From Aeromonas sp. RU39B (GTDB lineage Bacteria; Pseudomonadota; Gammaproteobacteria; Enterobacterales; Aeromonadaceae), in NCBI RefSeq assembly GCF_900156095.1, contig NZ_FTMJ01000003.1, positions 124,001 through 188,000 of the forward strand: 64,000 nt of DNA, in the 5' to 3' direction. The position numbers were made by a program, and so were the translations under genes. This document shows positions 18,046 to 27,063 of the stretch, piece by piece. Position 1 is the first letter of the stretch. The number at the start of each line of letters is the position of its first letter. The notes under the pieces were generated by a model. The model was not told the DNA's origin. It did not search any database and saw nothing but the letters and a program-made list of their open reading frames with translations.

Positions 18046-18377
18046 GCGCTAGCGGGGGGCTCGACCGGTGCAACCTCTTCGGTCGGCGGCTCGCGCTCGC
18101 GCAGCTGGGTTTCGATGCCGTTCTGAAACTCTTGCAGCAACGACTGAGCGAGATGGAGATCGCCCTTGTGCACCCGCTCGAACAGGTGGCTTTGAATCAC
18201 TTCGCGCAGCTGCTCGACGGTCACCGGCTCGCCGGTCAATCCTTCCCGCTCGAAATCGGCATTGAGCTCGTCGGCGGTGCTGCGCATCAATCCATGTAGC
18301 TGAACCAGCATGCGCCGCTCGCCCTCGCGCAGCAGGTGGAGTCGGCGGGTCTGCAGCTGTTCGTTGAGTGTACTCAT
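18039..18377 (-). CDS. Unknown soluble helical protein
   Basis: A 112-residue acidic protein with no domain I recognise. It is predicted mostly helical (RRLHLLREGERRMLVQLHGL and onward), ending in a Pro/Glu/Ala-rich tail (about 97-112). There is no signal peptide and no cysteine. The start at 18377 (MSTLNEQLQ) has CAGGAA upstream; the longer in-frame extension to 18554 is unlikely. It overlaps the convergent PACE gene by 7 bp and lies divergent from cutA. Confidence 0.65.
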   Translation of the reverse strand: MSTLNEQLQTRRLHLLREGERRMLVQLHGLMRSTADELNADFEREGLTGEPVTVEQLREVIQSHLFERVHKGDLHLAQSLLQEFQNGIETQLREREPPTEEVAPVEPPASAQ

Positions 18378-18540
18378 GACGGTTTCCTGAAAACGGCGAC
18401 GCTTGCCTGTCAGTGATTGATGATGCCCTGTGCCGAGCACGCCGTCTATCTCCACAAGCACGGCTCGGCAGCGGCCTTTTGTCTGACTTTTTTTGGCGCT
18501 GACGGTATAGTGAAACCCCATTACTGACAGCGGATTGACC

Positions 18541-18858
18541 ATGAACGACGCCATCGTGGTGCTCTGTACCTGCCCCGATCAAGCCAGTGCCGACCGGCTG
18601 TGCGACGCGCTGCTCGAGGCCCGTCTGGCCGCCTGCATCAACCAGCTACCTGCCGTGACCTCGGTCTATCGCTGGCAGGGCAAAATTGAGCGCAGTCAGG
18701 AAATTCAATTGCTGATTAAGAGCAAGCTGCGCCATTTCCCGGCGCTGGAGCAGTGCATCCTGGCGCATCATCCCTATGAGGTGCCGGAGATCGTGGCGCT
18801 GCCCATCGCAGCGGGGCATCTCCCCTACCTTGGCTGGCTCGATGAGGAGACCCGATGA
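18541..18858 (+). CDS. cutA: Divalent cation tolerance protein CutA
   Basis: A 105-residue trimeric ferredoxin-like protein of the CutA1 family, linked to copper and other divalent-metal tolerance. Conserved features are VVLCTCPDQASADRL, AACINQLPAVTSVYRWQGKIE and the C-terminal VPEIVALPI. An ATG at 18541 is used; a TTG two codons upstream is not favoured. Its stop overlaps the dsbD start (ATGA), reproducing the cutA-dsbD pair of E. coli. Confidence 0.95.
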   Translation: MNDAIVVLCTCPDQASADRLCDALLEARLAACINQLPAVTSVYRWQGKIERSQEIQLLIKSKLRHFPALEQCILAHHPYEVPEIVALPIAAGHLPYLGWLDEETR

Positions 18859-20579
18859 GACGGCTGCTCTGCCTGCTGATGATGCTGATCTGCCTGCCGC
18901 TGCAGGCCAGCGATCTGCTAAGCTCGCTCGGTTTAACCCAGCCCACGTTTCTCAAAGCCGAGCAGGCTTTTCGCCCCGAATACCACCAGCAGGGCAACAC
19001 CCTGACGGTGACTATCCAGATCGCCGATAACTACTACCTCTATCGGCATGGCTTCGCGTTCAAGGGCGATAAGCTTCGCTTTGCGCCGCCCACCCTGCCG
19101 CCCGGCGCCCCCCACGAGGATGACTATTTCGGCAAGAGCGAGGTCTATTACCACTCGGTCACGATTCCGATCACCCTCGAACAGGTGGAAAACGGCGCCG
19201 AGCTGCGCGTCACCTATCAGGGCTGTACTGACGGCCTTTGCTACCCACCGACCGATTTGAAGATTCCGGTCGCCCCCATCAGCGCTGTAGCGCCGCCGGC
19301 GACAGACAAGCGCGTCGCGCAAGGTGAGCAAGAGCGCCTCGCCGGGTTGCTGGCCAAGCAGTCGCATTGGCTCAGCATCGGTTTGTTCCTGCTGCTCGGC
19401 CTCGGGCTGGCGTTTACGCCCTGCGTGTTTCCCATGTATCCGATCCTGACCGGCATCCTCGCAGGCCATGGGCAACGCCTGACCACGGGGCGAGCCTTTG
19501 CGCTATCCATGGCCTATGTGCAGGGGATGGCGCTGACCTACACCCTGCTTGGGCTGGTGGTTGCTTCGGCCGGATTGCAATTTCAGGCCGCCTTGCAGGC
19601 CCCCTGGGTATTGATCACCCTGTCGCTGCTGTTTGTGCTGCTGGCTCTGTCCATGTTCGGCCTGTTTACCTTGCAGCTACCGGCATCGTTACAAACCCGG
19701 CTGACCCAGCTCTCCAACCGTCAGCAGGGTGGCTCGCTGACCGGTGTCGCCGTAATGGGGATGATCTCGGGACTGGTCTGCTCCCCCTGCACCACCGCCC
19801 CGCTCTCGGGAGCACTGCTCTATGTGGCGCAAAGTGGTGACCGCGTGCTTGGCGCCGCCACCCTCTACGCTCTTTCACTGGGGATGGGCCTGCCGCTACT
19901 GCTGCTCGGTACCTCCGGCGGCCGCCTGCTACCCAAAGCCGGCCCATGGATGACCCGCATCAAGCAGCTGTTTGGCTTCGTGCTGCTGGCCGTACCGCTG
20001 CTGCTGCTCTCGCGGCTGTGGGATGATCGCATCAGCCAACTGGCTTGGGCGCTCTGGGCAGTGCTGCTGTGCGCCGTGCTGCTTCACTACAACCATGCCA
20101 CGGCGCATTCGCGCTGGCGCTCTGCCCGCTTTATGGGGCTACTGCTCGCGGTGGTGATCACCGTCGTCACTGCGCACGATGTTTGGCGTATCACCCCCAC
20201 TGCCAAGGCCGAGGTCCATAGCGCCGGATTTGTTCGCATCAAAACCGTGGACGATCTGAAAAACCGCCTCGCTGCCGCCAGTGGCCAACCGGTACTACTC
20301 GATCTCTATGCCGACTGGTGTGTGGCCTGCAAAGAGTTTGAACACAAGACCTTCCCCGATCCTTTGGTGCAGCAGCGCTTTGCCAACATGGTGCTGCTGC
20401 AGGCTGACGTGACCGCTAACGATGCGCAGGATGTGGCGCTGCTCAACGACCTCAAGGTGCTGGGACTGCCGACCCTGATCCTGTTTGATAATACAGGCCG
20501 TGAAGTGACCGGCGCCCGCGTCACTGGGTTTATGGGGCCGGCTGACTTTGCTGCCCATCTCGACAAGGCGTTGCCATGA
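18855..20579 (+). CDS. dsbD: Thiol:disulfide interchange protein DsbD
   Basis: A 574-residue membrane reductant conduit that moves electrons from cytoplasmic thioredoxin to periplasmic DsbC, DsbG and CcmG. A signal peptide (1-18) precedes the alpha domain, with its cysteine pair in GCTDGLCYPP (about 122-128). The eight-helix beta domain carries single cysteines in TPCVFPMYP (about 188) and VCSPCTT (about 308), and the thioredoxin-like gamma domain carries DWCVACKEFE (about 487). All redox pairs are present. It is coupled by ATGA overlaps to cutA upstream and the acetyltransferase downstream. Confidence 0.96.
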   Translation: MRRLLCLLMMLICLPLQASDLLSSLGLTQPTFLKAEQAFRPEYHQQGNTLTVTIQIADNYYLYRHGFAFKGDKLRFAPPTLPPGAPHEDDYFGKSEVYYHSVTIPITLEQVENGAELRVTYQGCTDGLCYPPTDLKIPVAPISAVAPPATDKRVAQGEQERLAGLLAKQSHWLSIGLFLLLGLGLAFTPCVFPMYPILTGILAGHGQRLTTGRAFALSMAYVQGMALTYTLLGLVVASAGLQFQAALQAPWVLITLSLLFVLLALSMFGLFTLQLPASLQTRLTQLSNRQQGGSLTGVAVMGMISGLVCSPCTTAPLSGALLYVAQSGDRVLGAATLYALSLGMGLPLLLLGTSGGRLLPKAGPWMTRIKQLFGFVLLAVPLLLLSRLWDDRISQLAWALWAVLLCAVLLHYNHATAHSRWRSARFMGLLLAVVITVVTAHDVWRITPTAKAEVHSAGFVRIKTVDDLKNRLAAASGQPVLLDLYADWCVACKEFEHKTFPDPLVQQRFANMVLLQADVTANDAQDVALLNDLKVLGLPTLILFDNTGREVTGARVTGFMGPADFAAHLDKALP

Positions 20580-21070
20580 CCTTGACCTTGCGCCGGCTTG
20601 ATAAAAACCAACCCTTTGATGTGGCTTCGCTGCAGCGTCTGCTGGAGCAGGGCCGCATCTATCACGAGCTGGTTCATACCGAGCCGCTTTCGCCAAGCGC
20701 AGCCAGTGACGAGCTGATCGATTGCCCACCGGGACTGGCGCTTGAGCATAAATGGACGCTGGGTGCCTGGTGCGGTGATGAGATGATCGGGGTGGTGGAT
20801 CTGCTGCGTGGCTATCCCGAAGCGGATATCGCCTATCTCGGATTGCTGCAAATTGGCGAGCCCTGGCAAGGGGCCGGACAGGGCCGCGCCCTCTACACAG
20901 AGGCGTGCAACCTCGCCCGCAGCTGGGGATGCCAGCGGATGCGACTGGCGGTAGTGGCCTGCAATCAACCGGGTCTCAATTTCTGGCTGGCTCGCGGCTT
21001 TATCGAGTGCTATCGCAAGACGCTGGAGGGGTATCGCGCCGAGGTGATCGTGATGGAGCGAAGCCTGTGA
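20576..21070 (+). CDS. GNAT-family N-acetyltransferase
   Basis: A 164-residue single-domain GNAT protein. Strand 4 and the acetyl-CoA pyrophosphate loop appear as YLGLLQIGEPWQGAGQGRALY (Q/RxxGxG/A, about 85-105), and the C-terminal NQPGLNFWLARGFIECYRK is the usual substrate-side strand-helix. The acceptor is unknown. It overlaps dsbD by four bases (ATGA), making a cutA-dsbD-GNAT operon. A link to redox or metal stress is only suggested by that context. Confidence 0.85.
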   Translation: MTLTLRRLDKNQPFDVASLQRLLEQGRIYHELVHTEPLSPSAASDELIDCPPGLALEHKWTLGAWCGDEMIGVVDLLRGYPEADIAYLGLLQIGEPWQGAGQGRALYTEACNLARSWGCQRMRLAVVACNQPGLNFWLARGFIECYRKTLEGYRAEVIVMERSL

Positions 21071-21159
21071 GCCTCAGGAAGCGCTGGGTTATCTGCCTTG
21101 GGGATAGGGAAAGAGCGTGGCACAATCAGCTGCCGTTGTCTGCGCATGTTGGAGTATCG

Positions 21160-21588
21160 ATGAGAAGAGGGTGCCTTGCCCTGCTGCTGGGGTTGCTGCT
21201 GTGGGGTTGCAGTTCGGGTCCGGGTGAAGACGAGATCAAGCAGCTGGTGATGGCCAGACTGCAAGCCGAATTTGGTCAGAGCATTGCCACACCCGCCGAA
21301 TTCAGCGTGCTGGACAAGAGCCAGCAGCAAGAGGGGCTCTATCGCATTGAGGTGCGCTATACCCTGCGTTTTGTGAAAGACTTTGACGAGCTGCAAGGGG
21401 AGCGCGATGCCGACGTGGTCTATGACGGCAACGGTAAGTTCCATCAGGATTTGACCATGATGACCCTGCAAAGCCGCTATGGTGAGTTTCACATGGGCGA
21501 TACCCGCCAGGAAGAGACCACTGTCTGGTTGGTTAAAACCGAGCAAGGGTGGCGATTGGCGCAGCCGGTGGCCGCCAAAGCGGGTTAA
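21160..21588 (+). CDS. Lipoprotein of unknown function
   Basis: A 142-residue predicted lipoprotein. The signal sequence MRRGCLALLLGLLLWGC has a lipobox LLWGC with the lipidated Cys at 17, followed by SSG (no Asp at +2, so outer-membrane sorting is expected). The mature part has an alternating beta pattern and resembles no family I can name. GGAG lies five bases before the ATG at 21160. The gene begins 89 bp after the acetyltransferase and ends at a shared bidirectional terminator. Confidence 0.8.
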   Translation: MRRGCLALLLGLLLWGCSSGPGEDEIKQLVMARLQAEFGQSIATPAEFSVLDKSQQQEGLYRIEVRYTLRFVKDFDELQGERDADVVYDGNGKFHQDLTMMTLQSRYGEFHMGDTRQEETTVWLVKTEQGWRLAQPVAAKAG

Positions 21589-21604
21589 TCCGGTGACAGA
21601 TTGC

Positions 21605-21627
21605 AAAAGGGCCCGTCGGGCCCTTTT
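21605..21627. terminator. Bidirectional terminator between lipoprotein gene and hemE
   Basis: Perfect 10-bp stem AAAAGGGCCC / GGGCCCTTTT with a GTC loop, giving a T-run on either strand. It serves the convergent lipoprotein gene and hemE. Confidence 0.9.
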
Positions 21628-21640
21628 GGTTTTCTAGCCG

Positions 21641-22708
21641 TTAGCGGCCGTGATAGGGGCGTGACAGCTCGTGCACCGCATCGACAAACACACCGGCATG
21701 CTCCGGCTCCACATCCTGATGAATGCCATGGCCGAGGTTGAAGACATGGCCGTTGCCATTGCCAAACCCGGCCAGAATAGTGGCCACCTCTTCACGAATG
21801 CGCGCCGGCGGGGCGTAAAGCATGGACGGATCCATGTTGCCTTGCAGCGCCACCTTGTCACCGACCCGGCGCTTGGCATCGGCAATATCGGTGGTCCAGT
21901 CCAGACCCAGAGCATCACAGCCGGTGGCGGCGATATGCTCAAGCCACTGTCCACCGTTTTTGGTAAACAGGGTCACCGGCACCCGGCGACCATCGTGCTC
22001 GCGAGTCAGACCATCGACAATCTTGTGCATGTAACGCAAGGAAAACTCAAGATAATCGCGTGGCGTCAGCACGCCGCCCCAGGTATCAAACACCATCACC
22101 GACTGAGCGCCGGCGCGGATCTGGGCGTTGAGGTAAAGAATGACGCTGTCAGCCAGCTTGTCGAGCAGGGCGTGCAAGGTGGCGGGCTCGCTAAACATCA
22201 TCTTCTTGATAACGGTGAACGCCTTGCTGCTACCGCCTTCGACCATGTAGGTTGCCAGCGTCCACGGGCTGCCGGAGAAACCGATCAGCGGCACGGCCCC
22301 CTTGAGCTCACGGCGAATGGTGCGCACCGCATTCATGACATAGCCCAGCTCATCTTCCGGATCCGGAATCGGCAGGGCGGCCACCTGCGCCATCGTGCGC
22401 ACCGGACGCTCAAAGCGCGGGCCTTCACCCTGCTCGAAGTAGAGTCCCAGTCCCATGGCATCAGGCACGGTGAGGATATCGGAGAAGAGAATGGCCGCAT
22501 CCAGCGGGTAGCGACGCAGCGGTTGCAGGGTCACTTCGCAGGCCAGCTCGGCGTTGCGGCACAAGGACATAAAGTCACCGGCCTCGGCACGGGTCGCCTT
22601 GTATTCCGGCAGATAGCGTCCAGCCTGACGCATCATCCATACCGGGGTGACATCCACGTCCTGGCGCAGCAGGGCTCGCAGGTAACGATCATTGCTCAGT
22701 TGACTCAT
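21641..22708 (-). CDS. hemE: Uroporphyrinogen decarboxylase
   Basis: A 355-residue heme-pathway enzyme that decarboxylates the four acetate side chains of uroporphyrinogen III to coproporphyrinogen III. The N-terminal signature [13 protein letters not shown] (substrate-binding Arg) and [17 protein letters not shown] are intact, as is the acidic [12 protein letters not shown]. The start at 22708 ([10 protein letters not shown]) is preferred over a TTG four codons upstream. It follows nudC by 87 bp with a GC hairpin (22751-22770) between, the same nudC-hemE order as E. coli. Confidence 0.97.
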   Translation of the reverse strand: MSQLSNDRYLRALLRQDVDVTPVWMMRQAGRYLPEYKATRAEAGDFMSLCRNAELACEVTLQPLRRYPLDAAILFSDILTVPDAMGLGLYFEQGEGPRFERPVRTMAQVAALPIPDPEDELGYVMNAVRTIRRELKGAVPLIGFSGSPWTLATYMVEGGSSKAFTVIKKMMFSEPATLHALLDKLADSVILYLNAQIRAGAQSVMVFDTWGGVLTPRDYLEFSLRYMHKIVDGLTREHDGRRVPVTLFTKNGGQWLEHIAATGCDALGLDWTTDIADAKRRVGDKVALQGNMDPSMLYAPPARIREEVATILAGFGNGNGHVFNLGHGIHQDVEPEHAGVFVDAVHELSRPYHGR

Positions 22709-22795
22709 CCCACCATCCAATCAGGTATCGAAAGTGCATGATTCTACCACGCCCCGCCGACCTGCGGGGCTGGCAAAATGTGAGACGGGGCAAAC

Positions 22796-23590
22796 TCAGG
22801 GCATGTCGGCCTTGATGGCATCCAGTGTGAGCCGGATCAGACGGCGGGCGATGGTGCCATCGGGCGGAATCCTGGGCAGATTGTCGGCGCTAAAATAGTC
22901 GGCACTGACCAGCTCTTCTTGCTGTACCCGCAGTTCGCCCCCGGCATAATCGGCCAGAAACCCCATCATCAGACTGTGCGGAAACGGCCAGGGCTGGCTT
23001 GCCACATAACGGATGTTGCTGACCTCAATACCACACTCTTCAAACACTTCGCGCGCCACGCACTGCTCGAGGCTCTCACCGGCCTCGGCAAAGCCGGCCA
23101 GCACGGTAAAGAGCGGATCGTCTTCCCGGTAGTGGCGATGGTGCGCCGCCAGCAAGATTTGGCTGCCCTTGCGCACCGCAACGATGATGCAGGGGGAGAT
23201 GCGTGGATAGACCACATGACCGGCTTCGCAGCGCATCGCCCACTCGCGGTCGGTAGGGCTCATGGCGCCGCCGCAGCGGCCACAAAAACGGTGGGTTCGA
23301 TGAAAATTCACCAGTTGCCAGGCGCGCCCGGCCAGCCGGAACGCCTCTTCATCGCCTTGTTCCATTAGCTGGCGAATCGAGACAAATGCGTCGCCGGGTT
23401 CGTCTTCGCCAACATCGGCCAGATAGCAAGGTAGACCCTGCCACGAATCAAACACCTCGAAGTTTACTGCCTGAATATGGGAAGGAAGCGCATCACAACG
23501 CCCTTTTGGCAGCGTGCCCGCTGCGGTCAGCCATAAACGATTTTCACCGCCCAGCACGAACCAGAATCCTTCATCTAAACTTAACGTCAT
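22796..23590 (-). CDS. nudC: NAD-capped RNA hydrolase / NADH pyrophosphatase NudC
   Basis: A 264-residue NUDIX enzyme that removes NAD caps from RNA and hydrolyses NADH. The Nudix box is GFAEAGESLEQCVAREVFEECG, followed by the diagnostic SQPWPFPHSLM motif. The zinc site is altered: the first pair CGRC is normal, but the second pair is C-x3-H (CEAGH) instead of the C-x2-C of E. coli, so the ligands are probably Cys3His. The start at 23590 (MTLSLDEGF) is chosen over a GTG two codons earlier. It is likely co-transcribed with hemE. Confidence 0.94.
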   Translation of the reverse strand: MTLSLDEGFWFVLGGENRLWLTAAGTLPKGRCDALPSHIQAVNFEVFDSWQGLPCYLADVGEDEPGDAFVSIRQLMEQGDEEAFRLAGRAWQLVNFHRTHRFCGRCGGAMSPTDREWAMRCEAGHVVYPRISPCIIVAVRKGSQILLAAHHRHYREDDPLFTVLAGFAEAGESLEQCVAREVFEECGIEVSNIRYVASQPWPFPHSLMMGFLADYAGGELRVQQEELVSADYFSADNLPRIPPDGTIARRLIRLTLDAIKADMP

Positions 23591-23754
23591 GATCACGGAG
23601 CCTTTATCGGTAACAACCCGGTGTGGTCATGGTACTCCCCATCCGCAATATTGACGATCCTTGATGTGAGTCTATTGACGCCGATGGGGAATTTACATAG
23701 TTATAAGATTGTTAGCTGCACCAACCTGAAACAGGCATGCACCACGGAGGGTCT

Positions 23755-24240
23755 ATGCTGAGCAAACTCGAAGAGACCAGAAAAGTTTACGCAGGCAAGC
23801 ATCGCGCCATCGATGCGTTTCTCGATGCTCGTCAGTCCCTGCTGGTGGAATTTATTCGCCTGGCCGGGCTCAGTCCGAACCGCAACAAGCCTCGTCCGCT
23901 ACCCTGCAGCGAGGCGATCCAACATTTTTGTGACCTGTTGGTCGATTATGTGTCGGCAGGCCACTTTGAAATTTACAACCACGTCATGCACGCCTACGAG
24001 AATGCCAAGGGCGAGCAGCTGGCACTGGCGCAGGAGATCTATCCCAAGCTGCGTGCCTGCACCGACTTTGCCTTGCGCTTCAACGACAAATACAGCGGCG
24101 CCAGCGAAGACGATCTGCTCTCGCTCGATGAGGATCTCAACCGTCTGGGCCCCGTGCTGGAGCAGCGTTTCCGGCTCGAAGATCAGTTGGTTAAGGCGCT
24201 GGATGTGGTGGATCAACTGGTGGCTGAAACGAGTCCTTAG
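23755..24240 (+). CDS. rsd: Anti-sigma-70 factor Rsd/AlgQ family
   Basis: A 161-residue all-helical protein of the Rsd/AlgQ family, which binds region 4 of RpoD and in stationary phase frees core RNA polymerase for other sigma factors. It has the family length (158 in E. coli) and conserved segments (LVEFIRLAGL; CSEAIQHFCDLLVDYVSAGHFEIYNHV). GGAGG is four bases before the ATG at 23755. In E. coli rsd is also next to nudC, divergently, exactly as here. Confidence 0.92.
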   Translation: MLSKLEETRKVYAGKHRAIDAFLDARQSLLVEFIRLAGLSPNRNKPRPLPCSEAIQHFCDLLVDYVSAGHFEIYNHVMHAYENAKGEQLALAQEIYPKLRACTDFALRFNDKYSGASEDDLLSLDEDLNRLGPVLEQRFRLEDQLVKALDVVDQLVAETSP

Positions 24241-24330
24241 TCAAGTTTTTCCGATAGCAGCACTGCCATCGGATTGCCGGTGGATTACACTCTTTTGCGA
24301 GTGGTCCTTGGCAAGCAACAGGAGAACCCC

Positions 24331-24711
24331 ATGTCAGAGCGCCGCCGCTTTTCGCGGATCCTCTACTCAACCCCCGCCATTCTGAGCCAGGGGGATCACA
24401 ACTGGAGCACCGTGCTTATCGACATCTCGCTGCAGGGGGCGCTGATCAGAAGACCGGCAGACTGGTTGCATGGCGAGAGCCTCGATTACCATCTGACCTT
24501 CCACCTTACCGGAAGCGATATCCGGATTCAGATGGAGTGTGAACTCTCCCATCTGGATGATGAGAAGCTGGGCCTCTACTGCCACCACATCGACATCGAC
24601 AGTGCCACCCATCTGCGGCGCATGATCGAACTCAATGTGGGCGACGAGGAGTTGCTGCACCGCGAGCTGGAGCAACTGCTCTCGGAGCATCTCGAACACC
24701 CCCACCCCTGA
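24331..24711 (+). CDS. PilZ-domain c-di-GMP-binding protein
   Basis: A 126-residue protein that is nearly all PilZ domain. Both c-di-GMP-binding signatures are present: RRFSR (RxxxR, residues 5-9) and DISLQG (D/N-x-S-x-x-G, residues 31-36). The C-terminus (about 95-126) is an acidic helix. Such stand-alone PilZ proteins couple c-di-GMP to motility or envelope functions; the target is unknown. AGGAG precedes the ATG at 24331. It lies 90 bp after rsd and ends at a strong terminator. Confidence 0.88.
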   Translation: MSERRRFSRILYSTPAILSQGDHNWSTVLIDISLQGALIRRPADWLHGESLDYHLTFHLTGSDIRIQMECELSHLDDEKLGLYCHHIDIDSATHLRRMIELNVGDEELLHRELEQLLSEHLEHPHP

Positions 24712-24717
24712 TTGGTA

Positions 24718-24746
24718 GCGGGGCCCGATGGGCCCCGCCGCTTTTT
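24718..24746 (+). terminator. Rho-independent terminator after PilZ gene
   Basis: Perfect 9-bp stem GCGGGGCCC/GGGCCCCGC with a GAT loop (24718-24738), followed by CGCTTTTT. Confidence 0.9.
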
Positions 24747-24810
24747 GGTTGTCCTGCGCGCCCTCTCCCCGTTACTCTGGTGTAACAAGAAGCGTGTGGC
24801 AGGATGCCCG

Positions 24811-25734
24811 ATGAACTTCACTTTTCGCCAGATCCGCTATTTTGTGGCTGTTGCCGACTGTCTGTCGGTCAGCCGCGCCGCCCAAGAGCTGCATATTTCC
24901 CAATCCGCGGTCACCGGCTCGGTACGTGAGCTCGAAGAGGGGCTCGGCGCCAAGTTGCTTGAGCGCGGCCCACGCGGCGTCACCCTCACCGCGCAGGGAC
25001 ACCAGTTTTTGCTGCACGCTCGCCGTATTCTCGGCGCCATGAGCGATGCCACCCACTCCCTGAATGCCTTTACCCACCATGAAGAGGGACAGCTCACCAT
25101 CGGCGTCACCAGTCTGGTGGCCGGTTACTACCTCTCCGATGCGCTGGGTCGCTTTCGCCGCCTGTTTCCGGCGGTGCGTCTGGAGGTGAAAGAGGACGAG
25201 CAGCCCTATCTGGAGCATCAGATCGTCAACGGCGAAATCGACGTGGGGCTGCTGATGACCAACCGCACCATCCGCCACGAAGCCTTTGATACCGAACTGC
25301 TCACTCGCTCACCGCTGCGGCTATGGCTGCCAGCCAACCACGCTCTCTGCGCCCAGCCGACCCTCTCCCTGCAGGCGCTGGCACAGGAACCCTTGATAGC
25401 CCTGACCGCTGACCAGATGGAGCAGGTGATCCGCTCCGGCCTGCGCCGTCACGGTCTACACCCCCACACCGTGCTGCGCACCGCCTCGGTAGAAGCCGTG
25501 CGCAGTCTGGTCACCAGCCATCTGGGGATTGCCCTGATGCCCGACTTTGCCTATCGCCCTTGGTCGCTGGAGCAGGAGCGGGTGGAAGCGCGGGCCATCA
25601 AAGAGCCGATCCCGGCCATCGATATCGGTCTGGTCTGGCGGCGTGGCTCACGTCTGGACTGGGCGGCGCGGGAATTTATCGAGATAGCCAAGGAGCAGGG
25701 GCGTTTGCGTGCCCGCCTGTCGGCGCCGCGATAA
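24811..25734 (+). CDS. LysR-family regulator upstream of ydc operon
   Basis: A 307-residue LysR-type regulator with an N-terminal winged HTH (FRQIRYFVAVADCLSVSRAAQELHISQSAVTGSVRELE) and an effector domain. It is on the same strand as, and 135 bp before, the ydcS-type gene. In E. coli the ydcSTUV-patD operon has a MocR-type neighbour (YdcR), so a LysR here is a different regulator type in the same position; control of the operon is inferred from adjacency only. The start at 24811 (MNFTFRQIRY) follows GCAGGA; the upstream reading crosses the terminator. Confidence 0.9.
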   Translation: MNFTFRQIRYFVAVADCLSVSRAAQELHISQSAVTGSVRELEEGLGAKLLERGPRGVTLTAQGHQFLLHARRILGAMSDATHSLNAFTHHEEGQLTIGVTSLVAGYYLSDALGRFRRLFPAVRLEVKEDEQPYLEHQIVNGEIDVGLLMTNRTIRHEAFDTELLTRSPLRLWLPANHALCAQPTLSLQALAQEPLIALTADQMEQVIRSGLRRHGLHPHTVLRTASVEAVRSLVTSHLGIALMPDFAYRPWSLEQERVEARAIKEPIPAIDIGLVWRRGSRLDWAAREFIEIAKEQGRLRARLSAPR

Positions 25735-25869
25735 AAGCTCCAATCGACATCGATATCACTTTTTCCGATACCTCTGCCGCTGAAAATTGAAATTCTCATT
25801 AGTGACGGCCTCTCCTAACCTCGTTCGAGTATTAACAGGATGTTAAGCACCACCGACAAGGAGATTGCC

Positions 25870-27003
25870 ATGAGACTGTCTGCACTTTGCCTGGGGCTGC
25901 TGCCCGTGCTCTGTCAACTGCCCGCCCATGCGGCGGTCAAGGGCGAGGGTCAGGTCGATATCGTTGCCTGGGCCGGCTATATCGAGCGAGGCGAAACCGA
26001 CAAAAATTACGACTGGGTCACCGGATTTGAAAAAGAGACCGGCTGCAAGGTCACCGTCAAAACGGCTGCTACGTCCGATGAGATGGTGGCGCTGATGAAT
26101 GAAGGCGGCTTTGATCTGGTCACCGCCTCCGGGGATGCCAGCCTGCGCCTGATTGCTGGCGGCAAGGTACAAGCCATTGATACCAGCCGCATTCCCAGCT
26201 GGCACACCATTGACCCGCGTCTGCAAGATGCCCCCTGGCACACAGTCAAGGGCAAGCACTACGGCGTGCCCTATCAGTGGGGCTCCAACGTGTTGATGTA
26301 TAACACCAAGGTCTTTGCCAAGGCCCCTGACTCCTGGTCTGTGGTGTTCGAGCCGCAAAATCTGCCGGATGGCAAACCCAACAAGGGCCGGGTACAGGCC
26401 TTCGATGGTCCCATCTACATCGCCGATGCCGCACTCTATCTGATGAACAAGCGCCCTGAACTCGGTATCAAAGACCCCTACGAGCTCAATGAGGATCAGT
26501 ACAAGGCGGTGCTCGATCTGCTGCGCCAGCAGCGTCAGCTGGTCGGCCGCTACTGGCACGATGCCTACGTGCAGATCGACGACTTCAAAAACGAAGGGGT
26601 GGTCGCCTCCAGCTCTTGGCCATTCCAGGCCAACACCCTGGCGGCGGACAAACAACCTGTCGCCACTGTTGTGCCCAAAGAAGGGGTGACCGGTTGGGCT
26701 GATACCACCATGTTGCACAGCGAGGCCAAGCACCCGGTCTGCGCTTACCAATGGCTTGAACACTCCCTGGGCACCAAGTTGCAGGGCGATCTGGCAGCCT
26801 GGTTTGGCTCGGTGCCGGTAGTTCCGGCGGCCTGTAAGGGGAATGCCCTGCTCGGTGAGTCCGGCTGCCAAACCAATGGCGCCGACAACTTCGCGCGAGT
26901 GCACTTCTGGCGCACTCCGGTCAGCCAGTGCAAGAGCCAGGGAACCTGCGTGCCCTACTATCGCTGGGTCTCTGATTACATCGCCATCCTCGGCGGACGC
27001 TGA
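25870..27003 (+). CDS. ydcS: ABC transporter periplasmic binding protein (YdcS-like)
   Basis: A 377-residue PotD/YdcS-type solute-binding protein with a signal peptide (1-22, cleaving after AHA). It matches E. coli YdcS in long stretches recalled from that protein, for example TAATSDEMVALM, DLVTASGDASLRLI, GRVQAFDGPIYIADAAL, FKNEGVVASS and GVTGWADTTMLHSEAKHPVCAY. YdcS is thought to bind putrescine or a related polyamine. AAGGAG lies before the ATG at 25870. It begins the ydcSTUV-patD operon and is followed by an attenuator-like hairpin, which could raise its yield over the membrane subunits. Confidence 0.93.
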   Translation: MRLSALCLGLLPVLCQLPAHAAVKGEGQVDIVAWAGYIERGETDKNYDWVTGFEKETGCKVTVKTAATSDEMVALMNEGGFDLVTASGDASLRLIAGGKVQAIDTSRIPSWHTIDPRLQDAPWHTVKGKHYGVPYQWGSNVLMYNTKVFAKAPDSWSVVFEPQNLPDGKPNKGRVQAFDGPIYIADAALYLMNKRPELGIKDPYELNEDQYKAVLDLLRQQRQLVGRYWHDAYVQIDDFKNEGVVASSSWPFQANTLAADKQPVATVVPKEGVTGWADTTMLHSEAKHPVCAYQWLEHSLGTKLQGDLAAWFGSVPVVPAACKGNALLGESGCQTNGADNFARVHFWRTPVSQCKSQGTCVPYYRWVSDYIAILGGR

Positions 27004-27010
27004 TAGCCCC

Positions 27011-27038
27011 GGGCAGCCTGCCGGCTGCCCGCCTTTTG
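27011..27038 (+). promoter_or_regulatory. Intercistronic attenuator/stability hairpin
   Basis: Perfect 8-bp stem GGGCAGCC/GGCTGCCC with a 4-nt loop, followed by GCCTTTTG, directly after the ydcS stop. It is probably a partial terminator or 3'-end protector giving excess binding protein. Confidence 0.65.
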
Positions 27039-27063
27039 TCTCAACGTCAGTCAGGAGTAATGC

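Noticed and set aside
22751..22770. Terminator between nudC and hemE
   Set aside because: The stem GCCCCGC/GCGGGGC is not followed by a T-run on either strand, so it is only an intercistronic hairpin.
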